A stretch of 64,000 bases of DNA from CAYQUC01 sp964514215 (GCA_964514215.1 CAZEPW010000016.1:1-64000); one strand, 5' to 3'; shown: positions 1-9,220, counted from the stretch's first letter. Numbers and translations: made by a program. Notes: a model not told the origin generated them from the sequence alone.

Positions 1-133
1 CTACTTTCTTTTTGGCCTTCTTTTTAGCTACTTTTTTCTTAGCTACTTTCTTTTTAGCCTTCTTTTTAGCTACTTTTTTCTTAGCTACTTTCTTTTTTGC
101 TACTTTCTTTTTAGCTTTCTTTTTTGTTGCCAT
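1..133 (-). CDS. Lysine-rich histone H1-like protein (partial, N-terminus only)
   Basis: The reading frame starts at an ATG at 133-131 behind a strong ribosome binding site (GGAGGG, about 143-148 on the plus strand) and runs off the window edge after 44 codons. The visible protein is almost only lysine, alanine and valine in a repeating pattern of KKKVA and KKKA units. This composition is typical of bacterial histone H1-like and AlgP-type DNA-binding tails, so it probably binds DNA in the nucleoid without sequence specificity. No folded domain is visible in this part. The gene reads away from the AT-rich desert that follows. The family call rests on composition alone. Confidence 0.7.
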   Translation of the reverse strand, partial: MATKKKAKKKVAKKKVAKKKVAKKKAKKKVAKKKVAKKKAKKKV

Positions 134-1725
134 TGGTTTTACCCTCCAACGTTAAGCATTGAACTTTCGCAGAGTATAGCCAAATGAGATTAAAAAGCTA
201 GTGTGTTTTTTAAAATAGTGTGTTTTAGGTATCGAAAAATAGAATTTAGCGTTTTTTTTTATAAAAATACTAAATTAATTCATTTTTATTAAAAATTTTA
301 TATAAAAACAGTTTTGTAATTATAAAATTTTTTGTTTTTTCTATTTTTTAAGTTTTTAAACTAAAAAAGTTATAGTAAAAGATGAGTTTATTTAAAAATT
401 TATAAGAATCTAATTAAAATTTTCGAATTTAGAGTCAAATTTTACAAAACTGATGCAGTTAATATTAAAAACTTTAATTTTTTTAAAATTTTTCGTTCGA
501 TTTTATATTTGATGCGGTATTTTATTCGGAATTAACTAAATTTTTCTAATTTTGCGTAGAATTGATTTTATTATTGGGATTTTTAAAATTATTGATAATT
601 GATCGTCATGTTAAATTGTAATTGTTTGTTCATTAGCTAATTTGATGGGCAAATTTTTGGTATCAATTGTTGCTGAGTGCTGTTTGAGTTTAAAAATTTA
701 TTGTATTCAATAATAAAACCTCGCATTTGTAATTATTTGTCGTTATTGATTTTGTTTTATTTCATTTTATAACAATTTATTTAAACTAAGGACGATACAA
801 AACGTTTATACAGTTTTATATTTATGAATACGTCATAATGTTTTTAGTTTTGTGTGCTTGTATCAGCTTGTAAGGCTGTTTGAACAGTGTTTTTATGATA
901 AAAAGGCTTAATTTTTTATTTTTATCTGCTTTTTATTAAATTTTTAAGCTTGGAAATGGTTTTTGTTAATTTAAAATAGGCATAAACAGGTTTTTTTATA
1001 ATTTTATGTCGATAAATTTTGTATGTTGGGAAATTTTCTTTACGAAAAACTAAACATTTTCTTATGCGATGAAATGAGTTCAATATTTTTTTATGAACTA
1101 AAAAATTATTTAGTGTTTTATCTCTGAATTCATAATTTTTGTCTGGTAAATCATAATTTCGATAGTGATTATGTTATTTTTTTATTTAAATTAAAGAAAA
1201 TTTGAATTTTGGGTTCAGGTAAGTTTATTAAGGCATTAAATAGTTCGGAATTTGCGGTTTAAAAGTAAAAGCGAGTCGATTTTGTGATGAATTTTGTAAA
1301 AATGGCTAGTGTTTTGTATTCGAGGTGACTTAAGGACATTAAATTTTGTTATTTCATGGTTCTTTGTTTCATTTACGATGATTTATGCATGATAATTTGA
1401 ATGTAATTGTAGTATTTAGCTAAAGAATTAAATTTAAAACCTTAAAATGTAAATTTTTAACTAAATATGTATTTATTTTGAATTTTTTTTGATTTTGGAT
1501 GATTTTTTTTAAATTGAGCGGTATAACAGGTTTAGTGCATATTGTTTTTAGAATGCTGAATATAGTGCAGCTAAATAATTATTATCGTTTGGTGAATTCA
1601 AAAGTTTAATTTTATTTATTAATTATGACGTAAGGTTAAATTTAATTTACTCATTTAAGCTTAATTCAGTTTGTCGTGATGTTTAGTACCGTTGTTTTAT
1701 AAAAGAGAAGAGTAAGGGGTTTAAT
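134..1725. other. Very AT-rich region with no convincing gene
   Basis: About 1.6 kb with long runs of T and A, stop codons in all frames and no open frame of note. I see no DnaA-box cluster, tRNA, riboswitch or strong hairpin with a T tract. The promoter of the histone-like gene must lie at the left end. The rest could be a silenced region, a protein-binding or bent-DNA region, or the remains of decayed genes. Confidence 0.6.
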
Positions 1726-1926
1726 TTGGCAAAGCCAATTGTTTCGTTCAATGGTGGTTTTGATAAAAAAATTATTATATGCCGCTTTAATCATTTTTTT
1801 GTGGTGGCTATGTTTTTACTAACGTATTTCAACATATGGCTTGAGTTATGGGCAACATTTTACTGCTATATTGTTGAATCGCTGAAAATTGCAAAATACG
1901 CAGTTTTATATTGGCTAACTATTTGA
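1726..1926 (+). CDS. Possible small membrane protein (weak)
   Basis: A 66-codon frame begins with TTG, preceded six bases upstream by AAGGGG, which could serve as a ribosome binding site. The product would have one hydrophobic stretch at about residues 24-50, rich in Phe, Leu, Trp and Tyr. That amino acid mix is also what random AT-rich DNA produces, and I recognise no family. Treat it as a candidate only. Confidence 0.22.
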   Translation: MAKPIVSFNGGFDKKIIICRFNHFFVVAMFLLTYFNIWLELWATFYCYIVESLKIAKYAVLYWLTI

Positions 1927-2100
1927 TATTATTTGCTTTTTAATGGGGGGCTTGGCTAATAAAGTACTTGAAACCACATTAAAAAAGGTATATATATAGA
2001 CCTCTGAATAAATGGATTTGTTTACTATAATAAGTGACGCTAGGTACTGGATTGGATACTAGAATGCCTTTAAAGTGTTACAAAAACGAGGAGAACATCA

Positions 2101-2231
2101 TGAAAAGGCGTAGACCTGATATAATGCTTGTTCTTGCCATCTTTATTGGATTAGGTGTGATTATTACGGGGTTTGCTCAAGAGTTTGATAATATGAATAA
2201 AGCTCTTATTGTTTCAATATTTCAAAAATAA
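2101..2231 (+). CDS. 43-residue single-span membrane protein
   Basis: The ATG at 2101 sits behind a clear ribosome binding site (GAGGAG, about 2089-2094), so I prefer it to an in-frame start upstream at 2034 that has none. The product has a basic head (MKRRRP), one hydrophobic segment at about residues 8-27 and a short polar tail. The positive-inside rule predicts a cytoplasmic N-terminus. A TATAAT at 2026-2031 may be its -10 box. The function is unknown. The gene faces the end of the folate gene on the opposite strand. The strong start signal and membrane-protein pattern make it likely real. Confidence 0.6.
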
Positions 2232-2353
2232 TCTTTAATTCCTTTTAAAAACACATTTCGAAGGGGGATGGTTTTTATAGGGTGGCATTTGAATACCGGT
2301 GCTTTGACTGAAATCGCGTTGATTTCTTCAAGCACAGGGTTATTAGCTCGTCG

Positions 2354-2947
2354 TTATTTTCTAAATCGTTTAATTTCTTTGTTTGTTGCAATATAATCCA
2401 GTGTGATATCCCATTGCTCTGCCTTAATTGTTGTTATTTGTTGATCAGAATAAGCAACTCCCATTAATGGTGGTTTGTGCCACTTTGTACGAAAACCTCG
2501 ATACGCTAGTGTTTTATCATAATATCCACCTCCCATTCCGATGCGATTTCCATTAAGGTCAAATGCAACAAGTGGCATGAGCAACAGATCTAAGCACCAT
2601 GATTTCGCTAATGTGGTTGCTGGACATCTTTTGGGTTCTAATATGCCATATCGATTTGGTAGCATAATACTGTTTGGGGTATAGAGTTGAAAATTAAGCC
2701 GGCTTTCGAATCGGCGGCCGATTACCGGAAGATAACAGTTTTTGCCCATCTTCCATGCGTGAGTGATTAACGGTGCTAAATTGGGTTCATTATCATTTGC
2801 TAAAAATACTGCGATATTGTCGGCATTGTTATAAAGCCGAGAGCTGGTGATATGTTTAACTATTTTGTTTGATAGCCGTTGCTGCTCGACTAAGCTTTTT
2901 TGCTGGCGTAACGAACGAATCTTTTGTCGTATCTGTTTATTATCCAT
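2354..2947 (-). CDS. ygfA: 5-formyltetrahydrofolate cyclo-ligase
   Basis: Converts 5-formyl-THF to 5,10-methenyl-THF using ATP, recycling a stored folate form in the cytoplasm. The 197-residue length fits the family. The N-terminus is rich in basic residues, as usual, and the C-terminal half carries the family motif PLVAFDLNGNRIGMGGGYYD at about residues 125-144, which forms the nucleotide and substrate site. It lies directly downstream of 6S RNA on the same strand. This is the classic gammaproteobacterial arrangement in which the 6S transcript can be processed from a transcript continuing into this gene. Confidence 0.93.
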   Translation of the reverse strand: MDNKQIRQKIRSLRQQKSLVEQQRLSNKIVKHITSSRLYNNADNIAVFLANDNEPNLAPLITHAWKMGKNCYLPVIGRRFESRLNFQLYTPNSIMLPNRYGILEPKRCPATTLAKSWCLDLLLMPLVAFDLNGNRIGMGGGYYDKTLAYRGFRTKWHKPPLMGVAYSDQQITTIKAEQWDITLDYIATNKEIKRFRK

Positions 2948-3019
2948 TTTTTACGGTAACTATTGACAGTTAACATTGAAATAACTGTTTTTGCTGGATA
3001 TTTATAGTGGTGATTAAGG

Positions 3020-3213
3020 GCGGGCAAGCCCCACATATGCCGTGGCAGACCTTTATTCTTGAACCTGTAGGCTCAAGGGGGAGATCGGGACTGCTAAATT
3101 AGGCTTTCCACTACGAGGCAGACCTGCACACATTAACAAAACATCACTCCCGGGTTTAAAAATTAAGGCTCAAGAAATTTCCCAGTCAGCTCACAAACAT
3201 CACAGGGATGCCC
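3020..3213 (-). ncRNA. ssrS: 6S RNA
   Basis: This 190-odd-base RNA mimics an open promoter and binds sigma-70 RNA polymerase in stationary phase. It lies between zapA and ygfA, the usual place. Reading the minus strand, the 3' half contains a block close to the E. coli one: TTGAGCC, then GGTTCAAG, then GGTCTGCCACGG. The 5' half has TTCTTGAGCC opposite it. The ends pair (GGGCA and CCC near 3205-3213 with GGGG and TGCCC near 3022-3033), closing the long rod. A TATAAT at 3229-3224 gives a start near 3213-3217 and overlaps the stop codon of zapA. Confidence 0.88.
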
Positions 3214-3224
3214 ATAATAACTTA

Positions 3225-3572
3225 TTATAATTCAAGCTCGCGCTGATTACTTAGAACTTGATCAATTTTTTCTTGCATTGTTTGAATTCTGGATTGAGTA
3301 TTATTATTGTCAACTTCAGGTGTTGCCGGAGTATCCTTTGAATCCGTAGCAGAATGTGTCGATAACAATTCATGGGCTATATTCAAGCCCGCCATTACGG
3401 CAATTCGATCGGAACCGATAACTTTGCCACTAGCACGTATTTCTCTCATTTTTCTATCGAGTAGTCGAGCTGCGGATATTAGTGCAGTATGTTCATTTTC
3501 AGAACAGGATATGAGGTATTCTTTATCGAGAATATTTACATTGATTCCTTTATCTGCGTTGGTGTTCTTCAT
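3225..3572 (-). CDS. zapA: Cell division protein ZapA
   Basis: Binds FtsZ and bundles its filaments at the Z ring. The 115-residue protein has the ZapA N-terminal domain (about residues 8-75, with the pattern VNILDKEYLISC and the helix LLDRKMREIRASGKVIGSDRIAVMAGLNIAHELL seen in two parts), a polar linker, and a C-terminal helix likely to form the coiled coil of the tetramer. It follows a small coiled-coil gene by five bases and precedes 6S RNA, the standard gammaproteobacterial neighbourhood. Confidence 0.9.
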   Translation of the reverse strand: MKNTNADKGINVNILDKEYLISCSENEHTALISAARLLDRKMREIRASGKVIGSDRIAVMAGLNIAHELLSTHSATDSKDTPATPEVDNNNTQSRIQTMQEKIDQVLSNQRELEL

Positions 3573-3577
3573 TATTA

Positions 3578-3787
3578 TTATCCGGCATCTTCCATTGTTT
3601 TTAATCGCTCGATCATATTCTCAATACGTTGTTTTGCAAATTCAGTTTTTTTAACAAGATCAACTCGTTCTAATTCCAAAGAAGATTTTTCAGTTTTTAA
3701 AGATTTGTTCTCTAATTGCAATTTAGCAATTGTGGCAATGAGTTCATCTATTTGCTGTTCAAGTTTATGTAATTCGATTTCTTCCAT
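3578..3787 (-). CDS. Small coiled-coil protein, ZapB-like (TIGR02449 type)
   Basis: A 69-residue protein that is almost wholly a predicted coiled coil, with leucine and isoleucine heptads from about residue 5 to 65 and many Glu and Lys. Small proteins of this type directly upstream of zapA are usually assigned to the TIGR02449 family and thought to take part in division like ZapB. It ends five bases before zapA, so the two are probably cotranscribed. The family assignment is from size, composition and context. The role is inferred. Confidence 0.78.
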   Translation of the reverse strand: MEEIELHKLEQQIDELIATIAKLQLENKSLKTEKSSLELERVDLVKKTEFAKQRIENMIERLKTMEDAG

Positions 3788-4120
3788 AACGGCTAATGAG
3801 TTGTATAGTTAATTATTATGTCCCAAATTATGGACTAATCCGTACAGTAATAATAGTAGCTAATGTTATTAGATGTTGTTTCTTAGGCTGTGATTTGAGT
3901 ATAATTTTTGACTAATATCATAATTATATTAATATGATATTGTATTTTTTCTTTAATTATCTGTACTTATAAGAATTGAGTTAATTTGTGGCAAGAATTA
4001 ATCCAATATTAAATAATTCCTACATTTCACATTGGGTTAGTTTGCTCAATAATGCTAGGATCACGCAATATGGTGGTTAAATCCACAATTTTAGCGTTAT
4101 TGAAATTAGGTAGATATTAG
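3788..4120. other. Divergent intergenic region between zapB-like and ygfB genes
   Basis: This AT-rich 333-base spacer must hold promoters for both divergent gene sets. I see no RNA gene, repeat or operator, and no promoter pair clear enough to call. Confidence 0.5.
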
Positions 4121-4696
4121 ATGGTTTATGAACAAGATTATGATTATATAACTGAATGTATTGAACGTGCAGGTTTAACCATGATGAGCTCTGAATGTCA
4201 TGGTAATGCCTGTGGCGTGTTTTGCTCGCAAGTGGTTATGAACCCGAATGATTGGTTTGATCGTTTGGTTTCAACCGAGGACATATCAGTTGATCATATT
4301 GAGCTGTTAGCCGATTTATTAAAACACTTATATCAATCAACCGAACAACTTTTAAATAATATTGATTTTGAATTTGAATTATTTTTACCGGATGATGAGT
4401 CTGACATTCGAGACCGTTTGGATGCTCTAGGTGAGTGGTGTTCAGGCTTTTTATTGGGGTTGTCTGTTGGTGGTGTTTCTGATGTGAGTTCACTACCGGA
4501 TGAAGTTGCTAGCTTTCTTAAAGATTGTTTAGAAATAGCGCGAGTTGGTAATTCTGAATTAAATAATTCGGAAGATGATGAAACATCGTATACCGAATTA
4601 GTTGAATATGTTCGCATGGGAGTGATGACTATGTTTGAAGAGCTTTATCAATTAAAAAACGCTGAACGTGAAGCTGAAAAACCGATAACGCATTAA
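4121..4696 (+). CDS. ygfB: YgfB/UPF0149 family protein
   Basis: A 191-residue acidic, mostly helical protein. The N-terminal part with ECHGNACGVFCS (about residues 25-36) and the segment LGEWCSGFLLGLSVGG (about residues 104-119) are the typical UPF0149 signatures. In Pseudomonas aeruginosa YgfB affects expression of a peptidoglycan amidase, but the general molecular function is not settled. It heads the ygfB-pepP-ubiH-ubiI block, which is widespread in gammaproteobacteria, and is 45 bases from pepP. Confidence 0.9.
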   Translation: MVYEQDYDYITECIERAGLTMMSSECHGNACGVFCSQVVMNPNDWFDRLVSTEDISVDHIELLADLLKHLYQSTEQLLNNIDFEFELFLPDDESDIRDRLDALGEWCSGFLLGLSVGGVSDVSSLPDEVASFLKDCLEIARVGNSELNNSEDDETSYTELVEYVRMGVMTMFEELYQLKNAEREAEKPITH

Positions 4697-4741
4697 TTTT
4701 ACAGTATTATAATAGCTTAAAAGAGATTTTAAATAACAGCC

Positions 4742-6052
4742 ATGCCTGACATTTCAGATTATAAAAAAAGACGTGAAGATTTAAAACAAATGATGGGCAA
4801 AGGCGCTATTGCTATTTTGCCTGCATGCCCGGTAAAAATTCGAAATCGTGATGCAGAATATGATTATCGACCCGATAGTGATTTTTATTATCTATCCGGG
4901 TTTAGTGAACCCGAAGCAGTGTTAGTGCTGGTGCCAGGGCGCGCGCATGGTGAATATATTTTATTTTGTCGTGAACGCGATTCTAAAACAACTATTTGGA
5001 CCGGTGAAGTTGCCGGACAAGAAGGTGCGGTTGATAAATTTGAAGCCGATGATTCTTTTCCGATAGATGATCTTGATGATATTTTACCCGGACTGTTAGA
5101 AGGGATCGAACGAGTTTATTATACGATGGGGACTTATCCTGATTTTGATAAGCAACTTATTGGTTGGGTTAATGGTTTAAAAACACAGGCTCGTTCCGGG
5201 GTGCATACACCTGGTGAGTTTATTTCTTTAGATCATTTTTTGCATGAACTGCGTTTGTTTAAAAGCCCTAAAGAACAAAAATTAATGCGACAAGCAGCTA
5301 AAATTTCGAGTAAGGCTCATAAACAAGCGATGAAGGTATGCCAACCAGGAAAATTCGAGTATCAACTTGAAGCTGAAATTATACATCAGTTTATGAAGCA
5401 CGGTGCCCGTCATAGTGCATACACTTCTATTGTTGGTGGTGGTGCTAATGCAGTGATTTTGCATTACGTTAATAATGATGCTGAACTAAAAGATAATGAA
5501 TTGGTATTAATTGATGCGGGTGCAGAATATGGTTATTACGCTGCTGATATTACTCGCACTTTTCCTGTGAATGGTGTTTTTACGGATGATCAACGTGCTT
5601 TATATCAAATTGTATTAGATGCACAATGTGCAGCTATCAAACAAGTTCAAGTTGGCAAGCATTGGAATGATCCGCACGTGGCTGCAGTTGAAGTGATAAC
5701 CAAGGGGTTACTAGCGTTAGGTATTATGTCGGGTGAGTTGTCAGAACTTATTAAGGATGAAGCCTATAAACCTTTTTATATGCACCGAACGGGTCATTGG
5801 TTAGGAATGGATGTGCATGATGTTGGTGATTATAAAGTTGAAGATCAATGGCGTTTGCTTGAAAAGGGTATGGTATTAACGGTGGAGCCGGGAATATATA
5901 TTGCGGCTGATAGTGATTGCGATAAACGCTGGTGGAATATCGGTATTCGAATTGAAGATGATGTTTTAGTGACTAAAAATGGTCCGGATGTATTAAGTAA
6001 AGATGCGCCTAAAGATCCTGATGAAATTGAGTTGTTGATGGCGGTTAGTTAG
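4742..6052 (+). CDS. pepP: Xaa-Pro aminopeptidase (aminopeptidase P)
   Basis: Cytoplasmic enzyme that removes the first residue from peptides with proline in second place. At 436 residues it has the family's full length. It has an N-terminal creatinase-like domain (about 1-170) followed by the pita-bread metallopeptidase domain. All five dinuclear metal ligands are visible: D258, D269, H352 (in MHRTGHWLGMDVHDVGD), E382 (in VEPGIYI) and E405 (in RIEDD). It follows ygfB closely. A 308-base spacer with repeats separates it from ubiH. Confidence 0.95.
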   Translation: MPDISDYKKRREDLKQMMGKGAIAILPACPVKIRNRDAEYDYRPDSDFYYLSGFSEPEAVLVLVPGRAHGEYILFCRERDSKTTIWTGEVAGQEGAVDKFEADDSFPIDDLDDILPGLLEGIERVYYTMGTYPDFDKQLIGWVNGLKTQARSGVHTPGEFISLDHFLHELRLFKSPKEQKLMRQAAKISSKAHKQAMKVCQPGKFEYQLEAEIIHQFMKHGARHSAYTSIVGGGANAVILHYVNNDAELKDNELVLIDAGAEYGYYAADITRTFPVNGVFTDDQRALYQIVLDAQCAAIKQVQVGKHWNDPHVAAVEVITKGLLALGIMSGELSELIKDEAYKPFYMHRTGHWLGMDVHDVGDYKVEDQWRLLEKGMVLTVEPGIYIAADSDCDKRWWNIGIRIEDDVLVTKNGPDVLSKDAPKDPDEIELLMAVS

Positions 6053-6060
6053 CTTTGTCG

Positions 6061-6330
6061 TAGAGGTTTATCTATTACTCGGTGGTTGGTTAAAAGTTTT
6101 GTGGCGATGGATCCCGGCTAAAAAGACTACCGGGATGACGGTTGAAAGCGGCTTGAGTTATTTAAATCCGTCACACCGGTAGTGTTTTGAGTCGGTGTCT
6201 CGAGGTTTATATATTACTCGGTGGTTGGTCAAAGTTTTGTGGTGGTGGATCTCGGCTAAAAAGATTACCGGGATGACGGTGGTTCATTCGATAAATTATT
6301 TAAACCCGCCATATCGGTGTTTAAAAATAT
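6061..6330. repeat. Tandem duplication of a REP-like palindromic element
   Basis: Two similar units of about 140 bases lie head to tail (about 6061-6200 and 6201-6330). Each starts with AGGTTTAT and TATTACTCGGTGGTTGGT and contains a hairpin. In unit 1 the hairpin is ATCCCGG (6111-6117) paired with CCGGGAT (6130-6136). Between the units is a second hairpin, ACACCG paired with CGGTGT (about 6173-6197). These match a dispersed family also present at 52222-52254. They fill most of the pepP-ubiH spacer, and I see no gene here. Confidence 0.75.
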
Positions 6331-6360
6331 ATTAATGTAAAATGAATTGAATATTGTGAT

Positions 6361-7665
6361 ATGAATATAGAAAACAACGACGATAAAGCATTAAATTCTA
6401 GTCCTGCTGATTATGATGTTCTCATTATTGGTGGCGGGCTGGTGGGGGGCTCGTTAGCGTGTGCGTTGCAGGACTGTTCACTTCGAATCGCTGTTATTGA
6501 AGCATTTCCATTTAACTCTGAGCAACAACCCAGCTTTGATTCTCGAACGGTGGCTTTAGCTTATGGCTCGAAACAAATTTTTGAGTCGATGGGCTTATGG
6601 TCTGATATTGAACAGGGTGGTGTTGCTGCAATAAATGATATTCAGGTATCGGATCGAGGTCATCTTGGTGCAACGCATTTATCGAGTGCGCGTTATTTAA
6701 ATAATAGTTCTAACATTGATGCTTTGGGTTATGTTGTTGAGAATAGAGTGATTGGGGATGTTATCAATCAACGCTTGATGGACGATAGTGCTGATAATAA
6801 TATTGAGTATTTGTGCCCTGCTAATTTAACGGCTTTAACGATATCACCTTCGTTAGTGACAGCAGAGTATCAACTTAATGGTGCAACACAAGTAATAACT
6901 GCGAATGTTGTTATTGCTGCTGATGGTGGTAATTCAAAAGTTCGAGAGCTAACCAATACCCCCATTTCCCAACGGCACTATGAGCAGTGCGCAATAATTG
7001 CAAATGTTGCCATGCAGCATGAGCATCACAATATTGCTTTTGAACGTTTTACGGATACCGGGCCTTTTGCGATGTTACCAACTACCGCTGATGAATTAGG
7101 TCGAAACAATCGTTGCTCAATGGTGTGGACGATACGTGCGGAGCAACAACAGGAATTAAGCGCGTTAGATGATGTTGCTTTTATCAAACGTCTTGAAAAT
7201 CGTTTTGGTAGTCGTTTAGGCCATGTTGAAAAACTGGGGGAACGGTTTATATATCCATTGTCATTAATGACAATGCGTGATTTTGTGCAACCACGATTAG
7301 TTTTTATCGGTAATGCCGCGCATACATTACACCCCGTTGCCGGACAGGGGTTTAATTTAGGATTACGTGATGTTGCGGCGTTAGCCGAGGTGTTAATCGA
7401 TGCTAAAAATAACGCTGATGATATGGGTAGTTTATCCATTTTAAAACGTTATGCTCAATGGCGTAAGCGTGACCATCAACAAGCTGCATTAATAACGGAT
7501 AGTTTGGTTAAAATATTCAGTTCGAATTTTATGCCGGTTGTTGTGGCTCGAAACCTTGGGTTAATGGCGACTGAGTTATGTCCTCCGATTAAAAATTTAT
7601 TAACGCGCAGTGCAATTGGCCTGTCTGGTAGGCTGCCTAAATTGGCAAGGCGGATAAAATTATGA
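6361..7665 (+). CDS. ubiH: FAD-dependent ubiquinone hydroxylase UbiH
   Basis: Hydroxylates the ring of the ubiquinone precursor in aerobic coenzyme Q synthesis, at the inner face of the cytoplasmic membrane. The 434-residue protein has the N-terminal Rossmann FAD motif DVLIIGGGLVGGSLACAL (about 19-36), the middle DG motif (VVIAADGGNSKVR, about 183-195) and the C-terminal FAD motif FIGNAAHTLHPVAGQGFNLG (about 315-334). These are the three landmarks of UbiH/UbiF/UbiI enzymes. It overlaps the next hydroxylase gene by four bases. UbiH is chosen over its paralogue by order and by analogy with E. coli. Confidence 0.9.
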   Translation: MNIENNDDKALNSSPADYDVLIIGGGLVGGSLACALQDCSLRIAVIEAFPFNSEQQPSFDSRTVALAYGSKQIFESMGLWSDIEQGGVAAINDIQVSDRGHLGATHLSSARYLNNSSNIDALGYVVENRVIGDVINQRLMDDSADNNIEYLCPANLTALTISPSLVTAEYQLNGATQVITANVVIAADGGNSKVRELTNTPISQRHYEQCAIIANVAMQHEHHNIAFERFTDTGPFAMLPTTADELGRNNRCSMVWTIRAEQQQELSALDDVAFIKRLENRFGSRLGHVEKLGERFIYPLSLMTMRDFVQPRLVFIGNAAHTLHPVAGQGFNLGLRDVAALAEVLIDAKNNADDMGSLSILKRYAQWRKRDHQQAALITDSLVKIFSSNFMPVVVARNLGLMATELCPPIKNLLTRSAIGLSGRLPKLARRIKL

Positions 7666-8864
7666 ATGAATCAACTTTTGATATTGTTATTGTTGGTGGT
7701 GGTATTGTTGGTCTTACACTTGCTTGTTCACTTGCTGAAAAATCACAGTCTTCAAATAAAGCAATTTCTATCGCAGTTATTGAATCTCGAGTTGCGAAGT
7801 TTGAAACGATACAAGAAAATAATTTTGATATTCGTGTTAGTGCTATCACTCGTGCAAGCCAACGGGTTTTCACCGATATTGGTGTCTGGCCTGTGATTGA
7901 ATCAAAACGACTTTGCCAGTTTACCGATATGCACGTTTGGGATGATACCGGTAGTGGTGAAATTCATTTTGATAGTGCTGAAATAGGGGAGCCTTATTTA
8001 GGCAATATTATTGAAAACAGTGTGATTTTGTCATCACTGTATGAACGATTATCGAGTTTCGATAATGTAACGCTAATTTGCCCGGCTAACATTCACGATA
8101 TTCGTTACTTGGATAATAGTGCCGAGCTAAGTTTGCAAGATAATCGTGTTATAAGCTGTCGTTTAGTTATTGCTGCTGATGGCAGCCAATCTTGGGTGCG
8201 ACAGCAGGCTAATATTGTAGTTCGAGGTTGGGATTATCCGCAAGATGCGTTGGTTACTTGGGTTAAAACGCAACAAAACCATCAGCATACTGCGTGGCAG
8301 CGTTTTATGCCGGATGGGCCATTGGCTTTTTTACCATTAGCAAATGGTTATAGCTCGATTGTGTGGTCATCCACGCCTGAGCATGTGCAGCAATTATTAA
8401 ATTATTCCGATGTTGAATTTCGTTCGGCTCTGACGGATGCGTTTTCTAATAAGCTGGGGCAAGTTGTTGCAAACGGCCCACGGGCGCGTTTTCCATTACG
8501 TTATTTTGTTACTGAACACTATATTAAACCTCGCTTAGCACTGATTGGTGATGCAGCGCATACCATGCACCCGTTAGCGGGGCAGGGTGTTAATGTGGGT
8601 ATTCAAGATGTTGTTGCATTGTCTGATATTGTGTTCGAGGCACAACAACAACAAAAGGATTTTGGTACAACTGCGTTACTGCGTCGATACGAACGCTCAC
8701 GTCGTGCTGAAAATAGCCCAATGTTAAGTACCGTGAATGGGTTTCAACGCTTGTTTGGTAGTACCGATCCGGGATTAACTTGGGCTCGAAATTTAGGGAT
8801 GAAAATTACGGATTCTATACCATCTTTGAAAAATCAAATCATGCGACAAGCTATGGGATTGTAG
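7662..8864 (+). CDS. ubiI: FAD-dependent ubiquinone hydroxylase, UbiI/VisC-like
   Basis: Second flavin hydroxylase of the ubiquinone pathway, a 400-residue paralogue of the gene before it. It shows the same three motifs: DIVIVGGGIVGLTLACSL (about 7-24), VIAADGSQSWVRQQA (about 168-182) and LIGDAAHTMHPLAGQGVNVG (about 292-311). Its ATG overlaps the ubiH stop in an ATGA, indicating coupled translation. In E. coli the equivalent neighbour (visC, now ubiI) performs C5 hydroxylation. UbiF-like or UbiM-like specificity cannot be excluded from sequence alone. Confidence 0.87.
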   Translation: MNESTFDIVIVGGGIVGLTLACSLAEKSQSSNKAISIAVIESRVAKFETIQENNFDIRVSAITRASQRVFTDIGVWPVIESKRLCQFTDMHVWDDTGSGEIHFDSAEIGEPYLGNIIENSVILSSLYERLSSFDNVTLICPANIHDIRYLDNSAELSLQDNRVISCRLVIAADGSQSWVRQQANIVVRGWDYPQDALVTWVKTQQNHQHTAWQRFMPDGPLAFLPLANGYSSIVWSSTPEHVQQLLNYSDVEFRSALTDAFSNKLGQVVANGPRARFPLRYFVTEHYIKPRLALIGDAAHTMHPLAGQGVNVGIQDVVALSDIVFEAQQQQKDFGTTALLRRYERSRRAENSPMLSTVNGFQRLFGSTDPGLTWARNLGMKITDSIPSLKNQIMRQAMGL

Positions 8865-9220
8865 GAGTAGATGTCATAAGTGATATAAATTTTTTAAAAA
8901 ATTAATCAGAAAAATTTTCAGGCTCGTATAAAATACGTAAGGCTGATGTCATAAAGTCCTTATTATCGTTACTTAAACAGGATGATATAAAATATTTTAT
9001 TAAATTAAGTAACAACGTACTATAGCAAAAGCAGCCGAGCAATTGTTACGCTCTGTAACAACAAAATAGAGCTATTTAGTCAAAATACAAACATTTCTCA
9101 TTGTTGATTCAAATCAATATTAGTATTCCACAAATTATTTAATATTATTAATTAACCTTTGATTAACAACTTAACACGATAACAATGATTTTAATGTCAA
9201 ATCTAATTGCAATTCTTAAT
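8865..9220. other. AT-rich spacer upstream of the iron uptake genes
   Basis: No gene is visible. It contains a small hairpin, TTGTTAC (9043-9049) paired with GTAACAA (9055-9061), without a T tract, and the palindrome AATTTTTTAAAAAATT just after the ubiI stop. The promoter of the iron operon is expected at its right end near the Fur box. Confidence 0.45.

Noticed and set aside
1..130. Tandem repeat that could be taken for a non-coding array or CRISPR-like repeat
   Set aside because: Read on the minus strand it is a continuous lysine/alanine-rich coding frame with a start codon and a strong ribosome binding site. There are no spacers.
3307..3812. Plus-strand open frames across zapA and the zapB-like gene
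   Set aside because: They are antisense to two well-supported genes, have no ribosome binding site and code for composition without family character.
9037..9066. Hairpin TTGTTAC/GTAACAA as a terminator of the ubi genes
   Set aside because: The stem is only seven pairs, with no T tract on either strand, and it lies about 180 bases after the stop codon.
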